From: Zygnema cylindricum
Lineage: Eukaryota > Streptophyta > Zygnematophyceae > Zygnematales > Zygnemataceae
Direction of reading: 5' to 3'
Length of the DNA stretch: 14,406 nt
Assembly (NCBI GenBank): GCA_037447655.1
Contig: JBBHKE010000888.1
Span: 1 to 14,406, forward strand
Shown: positions 1 through 9,231 of the stretch, in pieces
Layout: every line of letters starts with the position of its first letter
Position numbering within the stretch: the first letter of the stretch is position 1
Translations under genes and position numbers: made by a program
The notes under the pieces: model-generated
Database searches by the model: none
Told to the model about the DNA's origin: nothing
Seen by the model: only the letters and a program-made list of their open reading frames with translations

Positions 1-387
1 GGACATTTTCTGGGAAACTAATTCCGAACCTGAGTTCACATTCCGGACCTAAAATGCACATGATGTCACCTATTGACGGCGGAGAAAAGATAGCTTCCGA
101 CTGTCCTTACCGAGACCAGCTGTACGGATAAATGTGATACGCCAAATATAGGATCCAGATTTGATTCTGGAGTCCCTAATATCTACACACGAGCCAAAAA
201 AATCCTAAGAATCGTGCGAACAAGAGATTTATGAGCCAGCCGAGGCGGGAAAATAAGAAACCAAAAATATGCGCGAAATTAAAATACAAAAATACGCGCG
301 AAATTAAAAAATAGAAAAGAGCTCGAGAAATAATTGAGCTCCTATAGAAAAAGGAGCGCGGAAAAAAAAAAAATCAGTTGCCGTCAC
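1..387. other. Non-coding left edge with a short tandem repeat
   Basis: No convincing coding sequence is seen. The only local structure is a two-copy 25-bp direct repeat at 262-311, whose core is gcgcgaaattaaaa preceded by caaaaata. Positions 380-387 (GCCGTCAC) are the left copy of the target duplication of the hAT element that follows. Confidence 0.6.
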
Positions 388-1196
388 CAGAGGTCGCAAA
401 CGGTCAACCGAAACCGTGACCGACCGTTAACCGACCGCCCGCGCCGGATCCGGAACGGATTCGTTTGCCAAACTTTGGGGGTAGGGCGGTTACGGTCGGT
501 TGACTCACCAGGAAAAAAAAAACGGTCAGTTACGGTCGGTCAAACAATAAACCAAAAAAAATGAAAATTTTGTACTTTTTTTTTCCAACATTATTGTTCT
601 TTGTGCTTTTGGCATCGTGGAAGTACGTGGCATCGTGACTAGCGTCGCAAATCTGACACGGTACTATAGTAAGCTATTTATTTCGCAAATCAAAGGGAAC
701 GCGACAAAGCGTCGCAAATCTGACACGGTAGTACACTATTCATTTCGAAAATCTTAGAGAACGCGACAAAGCGTCTCAAATCAGACACGGTAGTACAATA
801 TTCATTTCGCAAATCTTAGGCAACACGACAAAGCCTCGCAAATCTGACACAGTAGTACACTATTCATTTCGCAAACGTTAGTTAACGCGACAAAGCGTCG
901 CAAATTTGACACGGTAGTAACACTATTCATTTCGAAAATCTTAGGGAACGCGACAAATCGTAATTATTGGCTTATTCCGTTGTACATTGATTAATTTTGT
1001 ACTTTTTCGGTTACGGGCGGGCACGGTTAGTCGCGAAAAATCAAGATTCGGTTAATTTTTCTTTTCGTAAACGACGGTCGGTTAACGGTTAACAAATTTG
1101 GAGCATGACAAAACTCGGGCGTCGGTTACTCAGATTTTGAAGAAAAAAAAAACGGTCGGTTTCGGGTATGATTTTTTTTTACTTTTGCGACCTCTG
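388..1196. mobile_element. Non-autonomous hAT-type DNA transposon (MITE-like, 809 bp)
   Basis: The element begins CAGAGGTCGCAAA (388-400) and ends with the exact reverse complement TTTGCGACCTCTG (1184-1196), giving a perfect 13-bp terminal inverted repeat. The 8 bp on each side are identical, GCCGTCAC at 380-387 and 1197-1204, which is the target-duplication length of the hAT superfamily; a CAGNG start is also typical of hAT ends. Inside the ends are repeated ggtcggtta / taaccgacc motifs (about 402-440, 482-541, 1007-1030, 1070-1092, 1151-1165), which may be subterminal transposase-binding sites (inference). No transposase reading frame is present, so it would need a transposase supplied in trans. 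Its core is a five-unit minisatellite. Superfamily is assigned from the ends and duplication length only. Confidence 0.9.
642..957. repeat. Five-copy ~62-bp minisatellite inside the hAT element
   Basis: Five imperfect head-to-tail units start at 642, 709, 771, 833 and 895, with lengths 67, 62, 62, 62 and 63 bp. Each runs from gcgtcgcaaatctgacacgg through tagtacactattcatttcg to a gcgacaaa end. At unit junctions GCGAC-aaagc-GTCGC can form a small hairpin (for example 701-715). The GTCGCAAA string within units 1, 2 and 5 also occurs in the terminal repeat of the host element (393-400), so the units may carry copies of a transposase-binding core; that is an inference. Confidence 0.92.
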
Positions 1197-1204
1197 GCCG
1201 TCAC

Positions 1205-3035
1205 CTAAGCGAATGAACTGCACTACAGCCAATATATCGGCACATGCCACGGAATTTTGGAAAAATCTCCGATACGCGATATAGAGGCGCTCCTGCTTCG
1301 GCGATTTGAAATCTCTCGATATACGACACCGACGCGCTTTTGCATCAAATACAATACACGTTACGTTTCATCTTAAAAAGGCAAAGGGGGTAAAGGAACA
1401 TGGAGGAAAACTAAGAATAGGGCTACAAATCTGTACAACGCCGAAATGCCAAAAACCTATCTACGCGCGATATTTAAAAAACTGGAAGTCTAAAAAAGAG
1501 AAGCAAGGGAAAAAAAATTGGTCGCACCGTACATCATCAAGAATTGATGCTGAATCCACTTGCCAAATTATTTTTTAATTTTGGTATGGCAAAATGTTGC
1601 CCTCAACCAATAGTTTTATGAACCTCTGAAAAGATTAAAGCGACCACCATGAGACAACGTTTTGCGTGAAATGCATAATAGTGTGTCAAGATAGCGTGGC
1701 AAGGGGTAAACAAAATGGAAAACATCAAAAGTAAGAACAACTTTATCGTCAAACGCACAATGGAAAAACCATTCGGGTACAACTACGAGAGAAAAATACA
1801 AAAAGCTTTCAACCACTACAAGAGTCTAATGTTAATAAAACTGAGTCCTAACAATTAAACAAATTAAACAATAAATTAATTACCCTAAATAACTACCTGG
1901 ACAAAAAAATAAAAAGATACGTTGTATAACTACCTTTTCTAAATAAAGTCCACAATTGTGAAGTCTGATGATACGGAGGAGATTCCTTGTCTAGCATATA
2001 GTGTGATACAAAATTTGATGAAAACACACCGCCGTGACAAATGTAGGACTGGCAAATTGATGTAAATGATTAAACGATCCTGTCTTACGGTAAACACCTC
2101 GAGATGGAGAAAATTTTAGCGATTAACTTTGTCAAGATGCGTGAAAAACGCGTTGTTTTGTACAAATCAAAACGAGCTTAATCATATGGAACTATTAAGA
2201 GATGGTCATGGAATGTATCCACAAATGTTAATAAAATATTCGATTTTGCTTTTGTCCACATTTACATGTGTCACAAGCAATGTTTAATTTATTTAATCAC
2301 TTGTGAATCGTGGAATAATTCAAATTGCCGTAATATTAAATATTCATTCTCTAGGGTTATTTACACATACAACTCAATGAATCGTGCGTTATATTAGGAA
2401 TTACACTAACCTGACCATTTAATCCAGTCTAAAAAGGGATTTTTTTTATTGGCGATACATTGTTTGAGCTTTGTCGCATCATTTGTTTCTAATGGCATTC
2501 TACACTTCAATGCCAATTGACGGTACCATTAAATACAATTTTGCAAGATTAAATGTAACGTTATTAACGTTATCTTGTGTATCGGTGGCAAAATAGTAGA
2601 AATCCATATTATTAGTTTTATGTCTTAATGTCAAATTCCGCGTCAATTTTGTTGAGTGTAAGTTGAGTTGGCAAAACACCAGTTAAAGAGGATTTCATCC
2701 GCGAGGTGACGTACATGTGGGTTTGAAAATTGCTCGAGAAATACAAATTAAACGAGTAGTTGTATTATTGGTGATTTTACATTATTTCATTGTTTATATT
2801 ACAAAGATTATATAATACTATAAAAAATGTACACTTGATGTTCGCGTTTTTTGTAAGGGCAAATAACTGCTTCGGTTTAGTTGACATACGAAATCTACTT
2901 AACGTTATAAAAATGAAGTATCATGTAGACCTTTTAAACGAAGAAAAACTTACCGTACATAACGATATTTTTATGAGCAATGTTTATAATAGATAACAGT
3001 AAATGACTTTTTTTTATATTAATGTAAACGAATGG
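1205..3035. other. AT-rich intergenic region, no gene recognised
   Basis: About 1.8 kb with no supportable gene. The longest open frames here (1306-1578 plus, 1616-1816 minus, 2790-2996 plus) begin at TTG or GTG rather than ATG, resemble no family, and lack clear splice signals. No RNA gene or terminal repeat pair was found by eye. Confidence 0.5.
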
Positions 3036-3037
3036 TA

Positions 3038-3251
3038 CACCGTGAATCGGTATTGGCGTAATGGACGCTATTTAAGGTACCTTTTTTTTTGCAAATTCTA
3101 AAATATAATTATCCACACTATTTAGAAAAACCCTAATTCCTAATTAGAATAAACGATTTCGTTGAAAATTTCCAAATTCTCAATTAGCGTAAATAACGGT
3201 AATTGTTCCTACACGCTAAAGAAACCTTTACGCGAATAACGATTCACGGTG
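3038..3251. mobile_element. Tc1/mariner-type MITE, 214 bp, TA flanks
   Basis: The left end reads CACCGTGAATCGGTATTGGC and the right end, read on the minus strand, CACCGTGAATCGTTATTCGC. Including the flanking TA the inverted repeats match over about 29 bp with three mismatches. A TA dinucleotide lies directly outside each end (3036-3037 and 3252-3253), as expected for the TA target duplication of Tc1/mariner-type elements. The 214-bp body is AT-rich and has no coding capacity, so the element is non-autonomous. The superfamily call rests on the TA duplication and TIR form; another TA-duplicating group is possible. Confidence 0.82.
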
Positions 3252-3253
3252 TA

Positions 3254-4182
3254 GTAACAACAATTTATGATTCTCGACCCACATGCGTCCAATATCATGG
3301 ACTATACAATATCGCAATACAAAATAAATGACATCTCATCGTGGTACATGCTACATATCCTCTCAGTATCTAGAAGCAAATTCGATAAGTTGCAATACAC
3401 CGCAATTGACCCTCAACATATAAAATATTGACAAAGTTTTGTAGACCCTACATTTGGGAATTGGCCGCGAATTGGAAGGTTTTCCTGGAAACCTTTCACT
3501 TAAGCCTCGAAAACATTTACGAATTTGAAATTCATGTGATGTCATCCCGTGTCAGCATAAAATTTCCATGGTTATCCTTACATTGGCAAGCTGTACGGAA
3601 CACATGTTTAGCACAAAAATAGTGTTTCGTAAAAGCGTTTTGAGTTACGACCAGATTTTAACCACAAACCGACAGTGAAAGAAATTGTAATCGAAAAGAT
3701 AAAGTTTCGAGTGGCGACAGAAACCTACATTTCTGCGCCTACCAGTCCACTGTAGCGACGGTTTGGCGATTTGCGACGTGACAATCTAATTTGGCGGTCG
3801 TCACGGCGATGGCAGCTGGCGACATTTGTCGCCAGTCCCTACAAATGTCGCATTGGAACAGAATCCTTTAACACGTGTCATGTCAGGACTTTGCGTGTCA
3901 GAGGCGCGTGGTTTTTCTTTCCACCTGTGCTACTTTTTCAAAATGTTTTTAAGTGCCACGTGGAAACTTCTGAAAGCTAAAAGCGCCGAAGCGCCGTCAC
4001 TGTCGTGTCCTATTGAGCACGATAGGTCAGATTAGTCTCGGATGACGTCATATATCATTAGACTTTTGGCCTTTTGCGCTCTTGAGCAAACTCCGTTGAT
4101 CAGCGCATGACAAATATAGGATGTACAAAGGATGTTCAAATATTTGAATTTTCTAACAGTAGAGTTTGAATCCGCTTATATC
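3254..4182. other. Intergenic region with a short palindrome, no gene recognised
   Basis: Short open frames in several phases (for example 3428-3622 and 3771-4035 plus, 3363-3545 minus) overlap one another and resemble no family. A perfect 9-bp inverted repeat with a 2-nt centre, CTGGCGACA-tt-TGTCGCCAG, lies at 3816-3835 and is followed closely by another near-copy of the arm (acaaatgtcgc, about 3841-3851). No transposon ends could be paired around it. Confidence 0.5.
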
Positions 4183-4714
4183 GATTGGCTAATCGAGATT
4201 GGCTCGTGGAAATCCGACGGTGGAAATTGCACACAATCATCCTCCTTGCTGGCCAAAATATCCATCGTACGGTTCCAATTTTGCACCGCTGTTGTACCTT
4301 TTCAAAGTTCCCTCGCTCGGATCTCATTCCGTACGCGCCATCGTCATTTTCAAGACGCGCGAAAAGTTCAAAATGCCAAAACGACCAAACTTCATATTTT
4401 GAAAGCCGTCTGAACTTTCATCCTTGGTACAATGTCTAGCCAGCTGCATTTTGATTGGCTGTCTGAATTTAGCCAATCACATGCGATTACAGTTACGGCA
4501 CTTGTGACAATCGTCCCAGTAATGCTGGACCACAAATGGCTCACATGAGCCAATCAAAAGCCTCTATTCAAAGGCTTTAAGCACCTACGACAAATCGTAC
4601 TAGTACGGATTGATTTTGGCTCAAAGATAGCCAATGAAAACGTCTACATGCAATTTTGTCCCGATTTTAATGACTGTACGGATACACACCAAATGGCTAA
4701 TCCGTCCAGCCAAT
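4183..4714. promoter_or_regulatory. Cluster of seven CCAAT boxes upstream of the small spliced gene
   Basis: The heptamer AGCCAAT or its complement ATTGGCT occurs seven times: 4184-4190, 4198-4204 and 4454-4460 as ATTGGCT, and 4471-4477, 4548-4554, 4629-4635 and 4708-4714 as AGCCAAT. Six of the seven extend to the octamer AGCCAATC. CCAAT followed by CA or CG is the usual NF-Y (CBF/HAP) recognition context in eukaryotic promoters. The cluster ends about 400 bp before the predicted start codon at 5109. A promoter or enhancer role is inferred from spacing and motif density; it could instead be a remnant of repeated DNA. Confidence 0.5.
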
Positions 4715-5108
4715 CGAAAATAATAATTTGAAATAGGACCGTACGGACAGAATACAGTACGGTTGACCTGCCTTTTTCATTAAATAAAGCCAACAGAGAT
4801 CTTCAACGCGTCACTCCTACCGCGTTTCAGGGAATCTAAAATTTTGTCGCCTTGTGGACATCTTGCGCTCTCACATTTTTTTTGTCGCGTAGCGCACCTT
4901 CCGAACCTAATTCCGAACCTGCTCCCAAATTTTCGGAAACTGTCGGAGACTTTCGGAAAACAAAAAAATGAAAAAAAGAGCTCTTACTTCTCTTCCGAAA
5001 AGTAAAAAAAAAGGATTATTTATTTTTTGGGAACCCTTTCCCTAATTTTCAGATTTCCGCAACTTCGTACAGTACGGTAATTTTGTCGTATTATAGTTAG
5101 GCCCCACC
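4715..5108 (+). other. 5' flank / possible core promoter of the small spliced gene
   Basis: This 394-bp stretch has no open frame of note. It contains gtacgg motifs at 4741, 4757 and 5072, and paired ttccgaacct strings at about 4899-4920 similar to one near position 20-33. The bases before the start codon at 5109 read gccccaccATGG, a near-ideal Kozak context. No TATA box is obvious at a fixed distance. Confidence 0.4.
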
Positions 5109-5953
5109 ATGGAGTTGTGGGTCCCTTTGGAGTTCGAATCGGAGGGGGAGGTTTTTCTCGACTCGGAAATCCCGTCCGAAATGGCACGGAAGGTACTTTT
5201 TTCTTTTCGTTGTGTTTTAAAGTTTTTTTTTTTTTTTTTTTCAGTTTTTTTAGAGATTTATGTTTTGGGTTTTCTGATTTTTTCCAATTTACCCAAATTT
5301 TAGCAAAAGTTTATCATTTTTTTGCCAAAAAACTCGAAATTTTCCCATTTTCTTATTTTCCCCCTATTTTTTTCCCCATGTATTTTCCCCATTTTTTTTG
5401 TAACCATTTGTTTTTTTTTGTTTTCGACCTTTTTTTTGTTTAACCTTTTGTTTCAACATTTTTTTTTATATTTTTTTTTACAGATTGCCGAAATTCAGGC
5501 CCAAAATTTGTTTTTAAATGCCGAAAACATTTTCGAAGATGTCGGAGTTTTGGTCCAGATAGCTATTCTTTATATTTTTGGAAAGGTTAGTTTTTTTTTT
5601 TTTTTTTTTCGTTCTTTTATTTAATAATTTGTTTTTTGATCAGAACTGCAAAAGATTTCCACAATTGGTTAGCTTTCTTTTGATTTTTATTTTATGTTTT
5701 GTGTGAATGGAATCATGCTACTGTACGGTACGGAACCAGACCGCACGGTACGGAATCCTAACTTATAGTAGGAAATTACATTGTATAGTACAAAACTGTA
5801 CGGAATAGAACGATTAACTGTCCTTTTTTTTACTGCGTATTTTTTTTTTCTTTTCCCCAGCTCCTAAGCGCCGAGAAAGAAATAGTTTTTTTGAAATCCA
5901 AAATATCCACCGCACCCCAACCACCAAAAATGGAAAAAACTGCATGTTTTTAA
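5109..5953 (+). CDS. Predicted four-exon small protein (100 aa), function unknown
   Basis: Four exons join in frame: 5109-5192 (28 codons), 5484-5585 (34), 5644-5667 (8, a 24-nt microexon) and 5861-5953 (30 plus TAA). The introns (291, 58 and 193 bp) all begin GT, all end after a T-rich tract with CAG (ttttttacag, tttgatcag, ttccccag), and all fall in phase 0. The start CCACCATGG is a near-perfect Kozak site. Exons are visibly richer in GC than the poly-T introns. The product has an acidic N-terminus (residues 8-24), a hydrophobic stretch at about 48-61 (a buried helix or weak membrane segment), and a Lys-containing tail. I recognise no family or catalytic motif. The CCAAT cluster lies upstream, and the copia element begins 174 bp after the stop, probably in the 3' UTR or just beyond. 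Exon joining is inferred, and a different last exon is possible. Confidence 0.5.
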
Positions 5954-6127
5954 TATTTCTTTATTCATTATTTCTTTTGTTTTTTCTTTATTCCTTTATT
6001 CCTTATTTTTTTTTTGTTTATTTATTTATTCATTTTCTTATTTTTGTCTTCCGAAACAATTCAACGGAGAAGAATGAAAACGAAGAAGAGAGGAGGAGGG
6101 AGAGAGAGAGACATACAAGGAGGAGGA
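5954..6127. other. T-rich tract then left remnant of the purine tract
   Basis: After the predicted stop codon comes a run of T-rich sequence (to about 6050), then a purine-rich stretch (about 6058-6127) that continues across the copia insertion at 12099. The last five bases, GAGGA (6123-6127), are the left copy of the copia target duplication. Confidence 0.75.
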
Positions 6128-6709
6128 TGATACGCGGGGTCGGCCATTACGAGCGACAAAGATAAATCTGAGCGCCACAGATTTCCGACTCCGGAGCAGA
6201 ATAACACAAGGCTCAGATAGAATAAGTCACCAGGCAATTTAATCAGAATTTAGAGTGGGTAGAGATAGGACAAACACAGAAGCTTCAGACAGATTTATTA
6301 CTTCCCATTATAAGAATAGAAGTACAATTGATGTAAAACAAAATGGACAGATTGTCCCAATTAATAAAGCTGGTTTCCTGTTTTGTCTGCTTCCCTGTGA
6401 ATGGATAAATGCCTACTCCTGTGCACACAACTAAATAGCCTAACGCTAACACACTCACTAAGTGGCGGTTCAATCATAATCTGCCACGTGTAGAATGTCC
6501 ACCGCACAATAAAACGTGGGGGACAACAGCATGTTCTGACACACAAAAAACTGCAAACTGAAAACAGATTCTTCAAACTGTAAGCTGACATAATCCCGCT
6601 ACGATTCCCCTCGCCTATGCTAAACAAGCCGATTTGCCTATCGAACATAAATACTACGAAGCAAATCGGTGTACCGGAGAATCGCCCGGAATCGCACCAA
6701 AAACTAACA
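6128..6709 (-). repeat. 3' LTR of the copia element
   Basis: A 582-bp direct repeat of 11517-12098 at a constant offset of 5389, with three substitutions and no indels. On the minus strand it starts TGTTAG and ends TATCA. An AATAAA hexamer on the minus strand (6294-6299) could be the polyadenylation signal, and TATAAT lies just before it. A 9-bp inverted repeat CCGATTTGC/GCAAATCGG (6629-6637 and 6661-6669, 23-nt loop) sits close to the U3 end. A 95-codon open frame inside the LTR (6361-6648 minus) has no recognisable motif and is probably chance. Confidence 0.96.
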
Positions 6710-6718
6710 CTCCCACTC
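6710..6718 (-). promoter_or_regulatory. Polypurine-like tract for plus-strand priming
   Basis: Read on the minus strand the nine bases directly before the 3' LTR are GAGTGGGAG, purine except one T. This is the expected place for the RNase H-resistant primer of second-strand synthesis. Confidence 0.75.
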
Positions 6719-7125
6719 GATTTTGCGGTGATTTCCGTACTTCCAGACTTCGGTTGACCACGAACCTTCCTCGAAATATTATGCGGTCACTTTCGATAAA
6801 TTCCGATGACGTAATTAGAATCGAACTGTACATTTGGTGAAATCGTAAATATGCGTTCCGCAGAATGGTCCGTACGAGACCGTGAAGCACAAAAATGAGC
6901 AGATGTCGCGCCACTGGCGCCCCACAGAGTCATGCAGGACCGTGTACCTCGTAAACGTACATCTGTCAGCTGCAAATTGAAAGTTCTAAATAACAAAGGC
7001 GGCGCACTCCAACGAATACATGTTCGTGAACCGTAAAGGTTCGGAACTCCAAGCGCCAGTAACATTCTTCGAACCTGTTTGATTTTTCCGAGGGACAAGG
7101 TTGGGGATAGTACTCCGAGAGTACA
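6719..7125 (-). other. Copia 3' untranslated spacer between pol stop and polypurine tract
   Basis: About 400 bp between the pol TAA (7126-7128) and the polypurine tract. Several short overlapping minus-strand frames are open here, none with a family signature and none resembling an envelope gene, so it is taken as untranslated. Confidence 0.6.
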
Positions 7126-9219
7126 TTATGTAGATCTTTCTGAAGAGTCACTCATCTTTCGTTTCTTGATTTCCTGAGTGATAGTGCTCTCCGTAGGTTC
7201 CTCCTCCTTACCTTTTTCTGTACCATTTTCTGTATCTGCAAGAAAATTAGTCAGTCCTGCTTTTCTTACACAAAGACTTAGCTTATCTCTTCCAACAGCC
7301 TTAGTGAGCATATCTGTTGCATTCTCTTTATCAGGAGTGTTGGAAAACTCCACTGCTTCCGCTGCAATCTCATTTCTAACAAAGTGATATCTCATAGAAA
7401 TGTGTTTAGACTTAGGATGATTTATAGGATTCTTAATCAATGCTAAGCAACTCTGGCTGTCTGTAAATATTTTAGTCCTCTCAATCTGCAAAAAGCCTAT
7501 CTCATTTAGCAATGCTCTCAACCACAGGACTTCTTTTACAGTGGCGGCTGCGGCCATGTATTCCGCCTCCATGGTGGAGAGTGCCACTGTTTTCTGGAGC
7601 TTGCTCGCCCAACTCACGCTTCCATCTCCAATCTTACACAAGTAACCAGTCGTGGACTTCCTTGTGGTAAGGTCACCTCCCCAATCTGCGTCGCTGTAGG
7701 CATGGATGTTAACAATTTCTTGTACTCCTCCCAATGTCAATGTGTAGTTTCTTGTTTCTTTTAGGTACTTCAACACCCTTTTAACTGCCATCCAATGTTG
7801 CTTGCTTGGCCTGTGCAGGAATCGGCTTAGAATGCCGACGGCGGTGGCGATGTCGGGACGGGTGCAATTCATTGCGTAAATGAGGGCTCCCACTGCTTCG
7901 CGGTAGGGGGCGTCCACTTGTTCCCCTTGTCCCTCTTCAGACACCTCAATCAGCTTTTCCCCAAGTTCCAAAGGGGTGTTGACTCCTCTTGCATCCTCCA
8001 AGTTTAATCTGGTGAGTAACTCACCATTATATTTTCTTTGAGTTAGATGGATTTTTCTGTTGACTCTATCTCTGATGACTTCTATGCCTAGGACATACTT
8101 TAGTTCTCCGAGGTCTTTCATTTCAAATTGACTCCTTAGCATATCTTTTACTTTTGCTATATCCTTTTTGGTTTTGCCTAAGATAATCAAGTCATCTACA
8201 TAGATAGCAATTATAATGTTCATTTCAGCATTGTAATAAACATAGTGATCTGACTCTATTTTTACAAACCCTTGACTTTGCAGGTACTCATCAATCTTGA
8301 TGTTCCAAAGTCGTGGAGATTGTTTCAGTCCGTACAGTGCCTTGGACAGTTTACACACTTTGTTCGGGTTCATGGGGTCTTCGAACCCTTCGGGCTGCTC
8401 CATATAAAGTTCCTCCTCCAGCTCGCCATGAAGGAACGTCGTCTTCACATCCATCTGCTCGATTTCCAAGTCGAGGATGGCGGCTAGAGCAAGTAAGGTG
8501 CGTATGGAATTATACCTTACAACTGGAGCGAATGTTTCTTTGTAATCAATGCCTTCCTTTTGAGTGTAACCCTTGGCTACTAGTCTCGCCTTGTAGCGAT
8601 CGATTGTTCCATCGACATTTCTTTTAATTCGAAAGGTCCACTTGGTGCCAATTGGTTTTCTTCCGTGTGGCAAGTCTTCTAATGTCCATGTTTTGTTTTG
8701 CAGAATGGACGCCATTTCCTCATTAACCGCGGCCTTCCACTTTTCCCCATCCTCACCGTTCAGTGCCTGGCGGAGAGTTAAAGGCTCTTCGGCTTGAGCC
8801 ATCCCGGTGAACTTTTTCCTTGGGGCGCTCATGGTATCGTACCACTCTCCGAACTTTATTGGAGGTTTTCGAGCCCGACTGCTTTTGGCCCTTCCAGTGG
8901 GCACTGAGGTAGGGTCTTCCACTACGGCCTTTTTCTTAGTTTCTTTTGCTTCAGCTGCAGTTACTTTGTCCACTTCCTCAGTTGCGGCAACCTTATCTTC
9001 ATTGATTTGACTCTCGCTGTTTGGTTCTTGTGCAGGTGGTGAATCTTCAATTTCAGTTTCAAAAACGTTAGTTTCACCAAGGGATTCGTTTGATTTATTT
9101 GCCTCCTCTTCAGCAGACTCATCGTCGCTCGGTGACCAGTCTTCAAACGAAGGGGAGTAATTTTCCCCTTCCTTTCTCCCACTGTTGCCATGCATTTCGT
9201 TCCTTGCTAGTGTTGTTGC
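7126..9219 (-). CDS. pol: Copia Pol C-terminal part: reverse transcriptase and RNase H
   Basis: This makes cDNA from the element RNA inside virus-like particles and degrades the RNA strand. The first ATG of this frame is at 9195 (689 codons to the stop), but that Met is internal to the ancestral Pol; the segment begins at the second 17-bp-period duplication. Counting from 9195, residues 1-90 are an acidic linker, reverse transcriptase spans about 165-410 with QMDVKTTFL (catalytic D249) and YVDD (D334, D335), and RNase H spans about 495-640 with YSDADWGG (D502), STMEAEY (E543) and TDSQS (D579). A basic KKRK cluster at 677-680 could be a nuclear-localisation signal. All RT and RNase H catalytic residues appear intact and the frame is open throughout, unlike the integrase region. 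On its own it lacks a normal translation start and the upstream Pol domains. Confidence 0.93.
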   Translation of the reverse strand, partial: ATTLARNEMHGNSGRKEGENYSPSFEDWSPSDDESAEEEANKSNESLGETNVFETEIEDSPPAQEPNSESQINEDKVAATEEVDKVTAAEAKETKKKAVVEDPTSVPTGRAKSSRARKPPIKFGEWYDTMSAPRKKFTGMAQAEEPLTLRQALNGEDGEKWKAAVNEEMASILQNKTWTLEDLPHGRKPIGTKWTFRIKRNVDGTIDRYKARLVAKGYTQKEGIDYKETFAPVVRYNSIRTLLALAAILDLEIEQMDVKTTFLHGELEEELYMEQPEGFEDPMNPNKVCKLSKALYGLKQSPRLWNIKIDEYLQSQGFVKIESDHYVYYNAEMNIIIAIYVDDLIILGKTKKDIAKVKDMLRSQFEMKDLGELKYVLGIEVIRDRVNRKIHLTQRKYNGELLTRLNLEDARGVNTPLELGEKLIEVSEEGQGEQVDAPYREAVGALIYAMNCTRPDIATAVGILSRFLHRPSKQHWMAVKRVLKYLKETRNYTLTLGGVQEIVNIHAYSDADWGGDLTTRKSTTGYLCKIGDGSVSWASKLQKTVALSTMEAEYMAAAATVKEVLWLRALLNEIGFLQIERTKIFTDSQSCLALIKNPINHPKSKHISMRYHFVRNEIAAEAVEFSNTPDKENATDMLTKAVGRDKLSLCVRKAGLTNFLADTENGTEKGKEEEPTESTITQEIKKRKMSDSSERST

Positions 9220-9231
9220 CTTGCTAGTGTT
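9202..9231. repeat. 17-bp-period tandem duplication causing the second pol frameshift
   Basis: The 13-bp string CCTTGCTAGTGTT occurs at 9202-9214 and again at 9219-9231, exactly 17 bp apart, with gttg between. The integrase-side frame runs into a TAG here, while the reverse-transcriptase frame becomes open. A net gain of 17 bp (2 modulo 3) accounts for the change of phase. Confidence 0.9.

Noticed and set aside
334-564. 76-codon basic frame
   Set aside because: It crosses the hAT element boundary and its target duplication, so it is a chance frame.
642-957. CRISPR array
   Set aside because: Units are contiguous, with no unique spacers between short repeats. It is a tandem minisatellite inside a transposon.
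1306-1578. 90-codon plus-strand frame
   Set aside because: It starts at TTG, has no ATG-led version of note, no splice context and no recognisable family.
4132-4413. 93-codon plus-strand frame with an ATG
   Set aside because: It overlaps two other open phases and the CCAAT cluster, and shows no domain or codon signal.
6361-6648. 95-codon minus-strand frame in each LTR as an accessory gene
   Set aside because: No motif or family resemblance, and LTR promoter sequence often stays open by chance.
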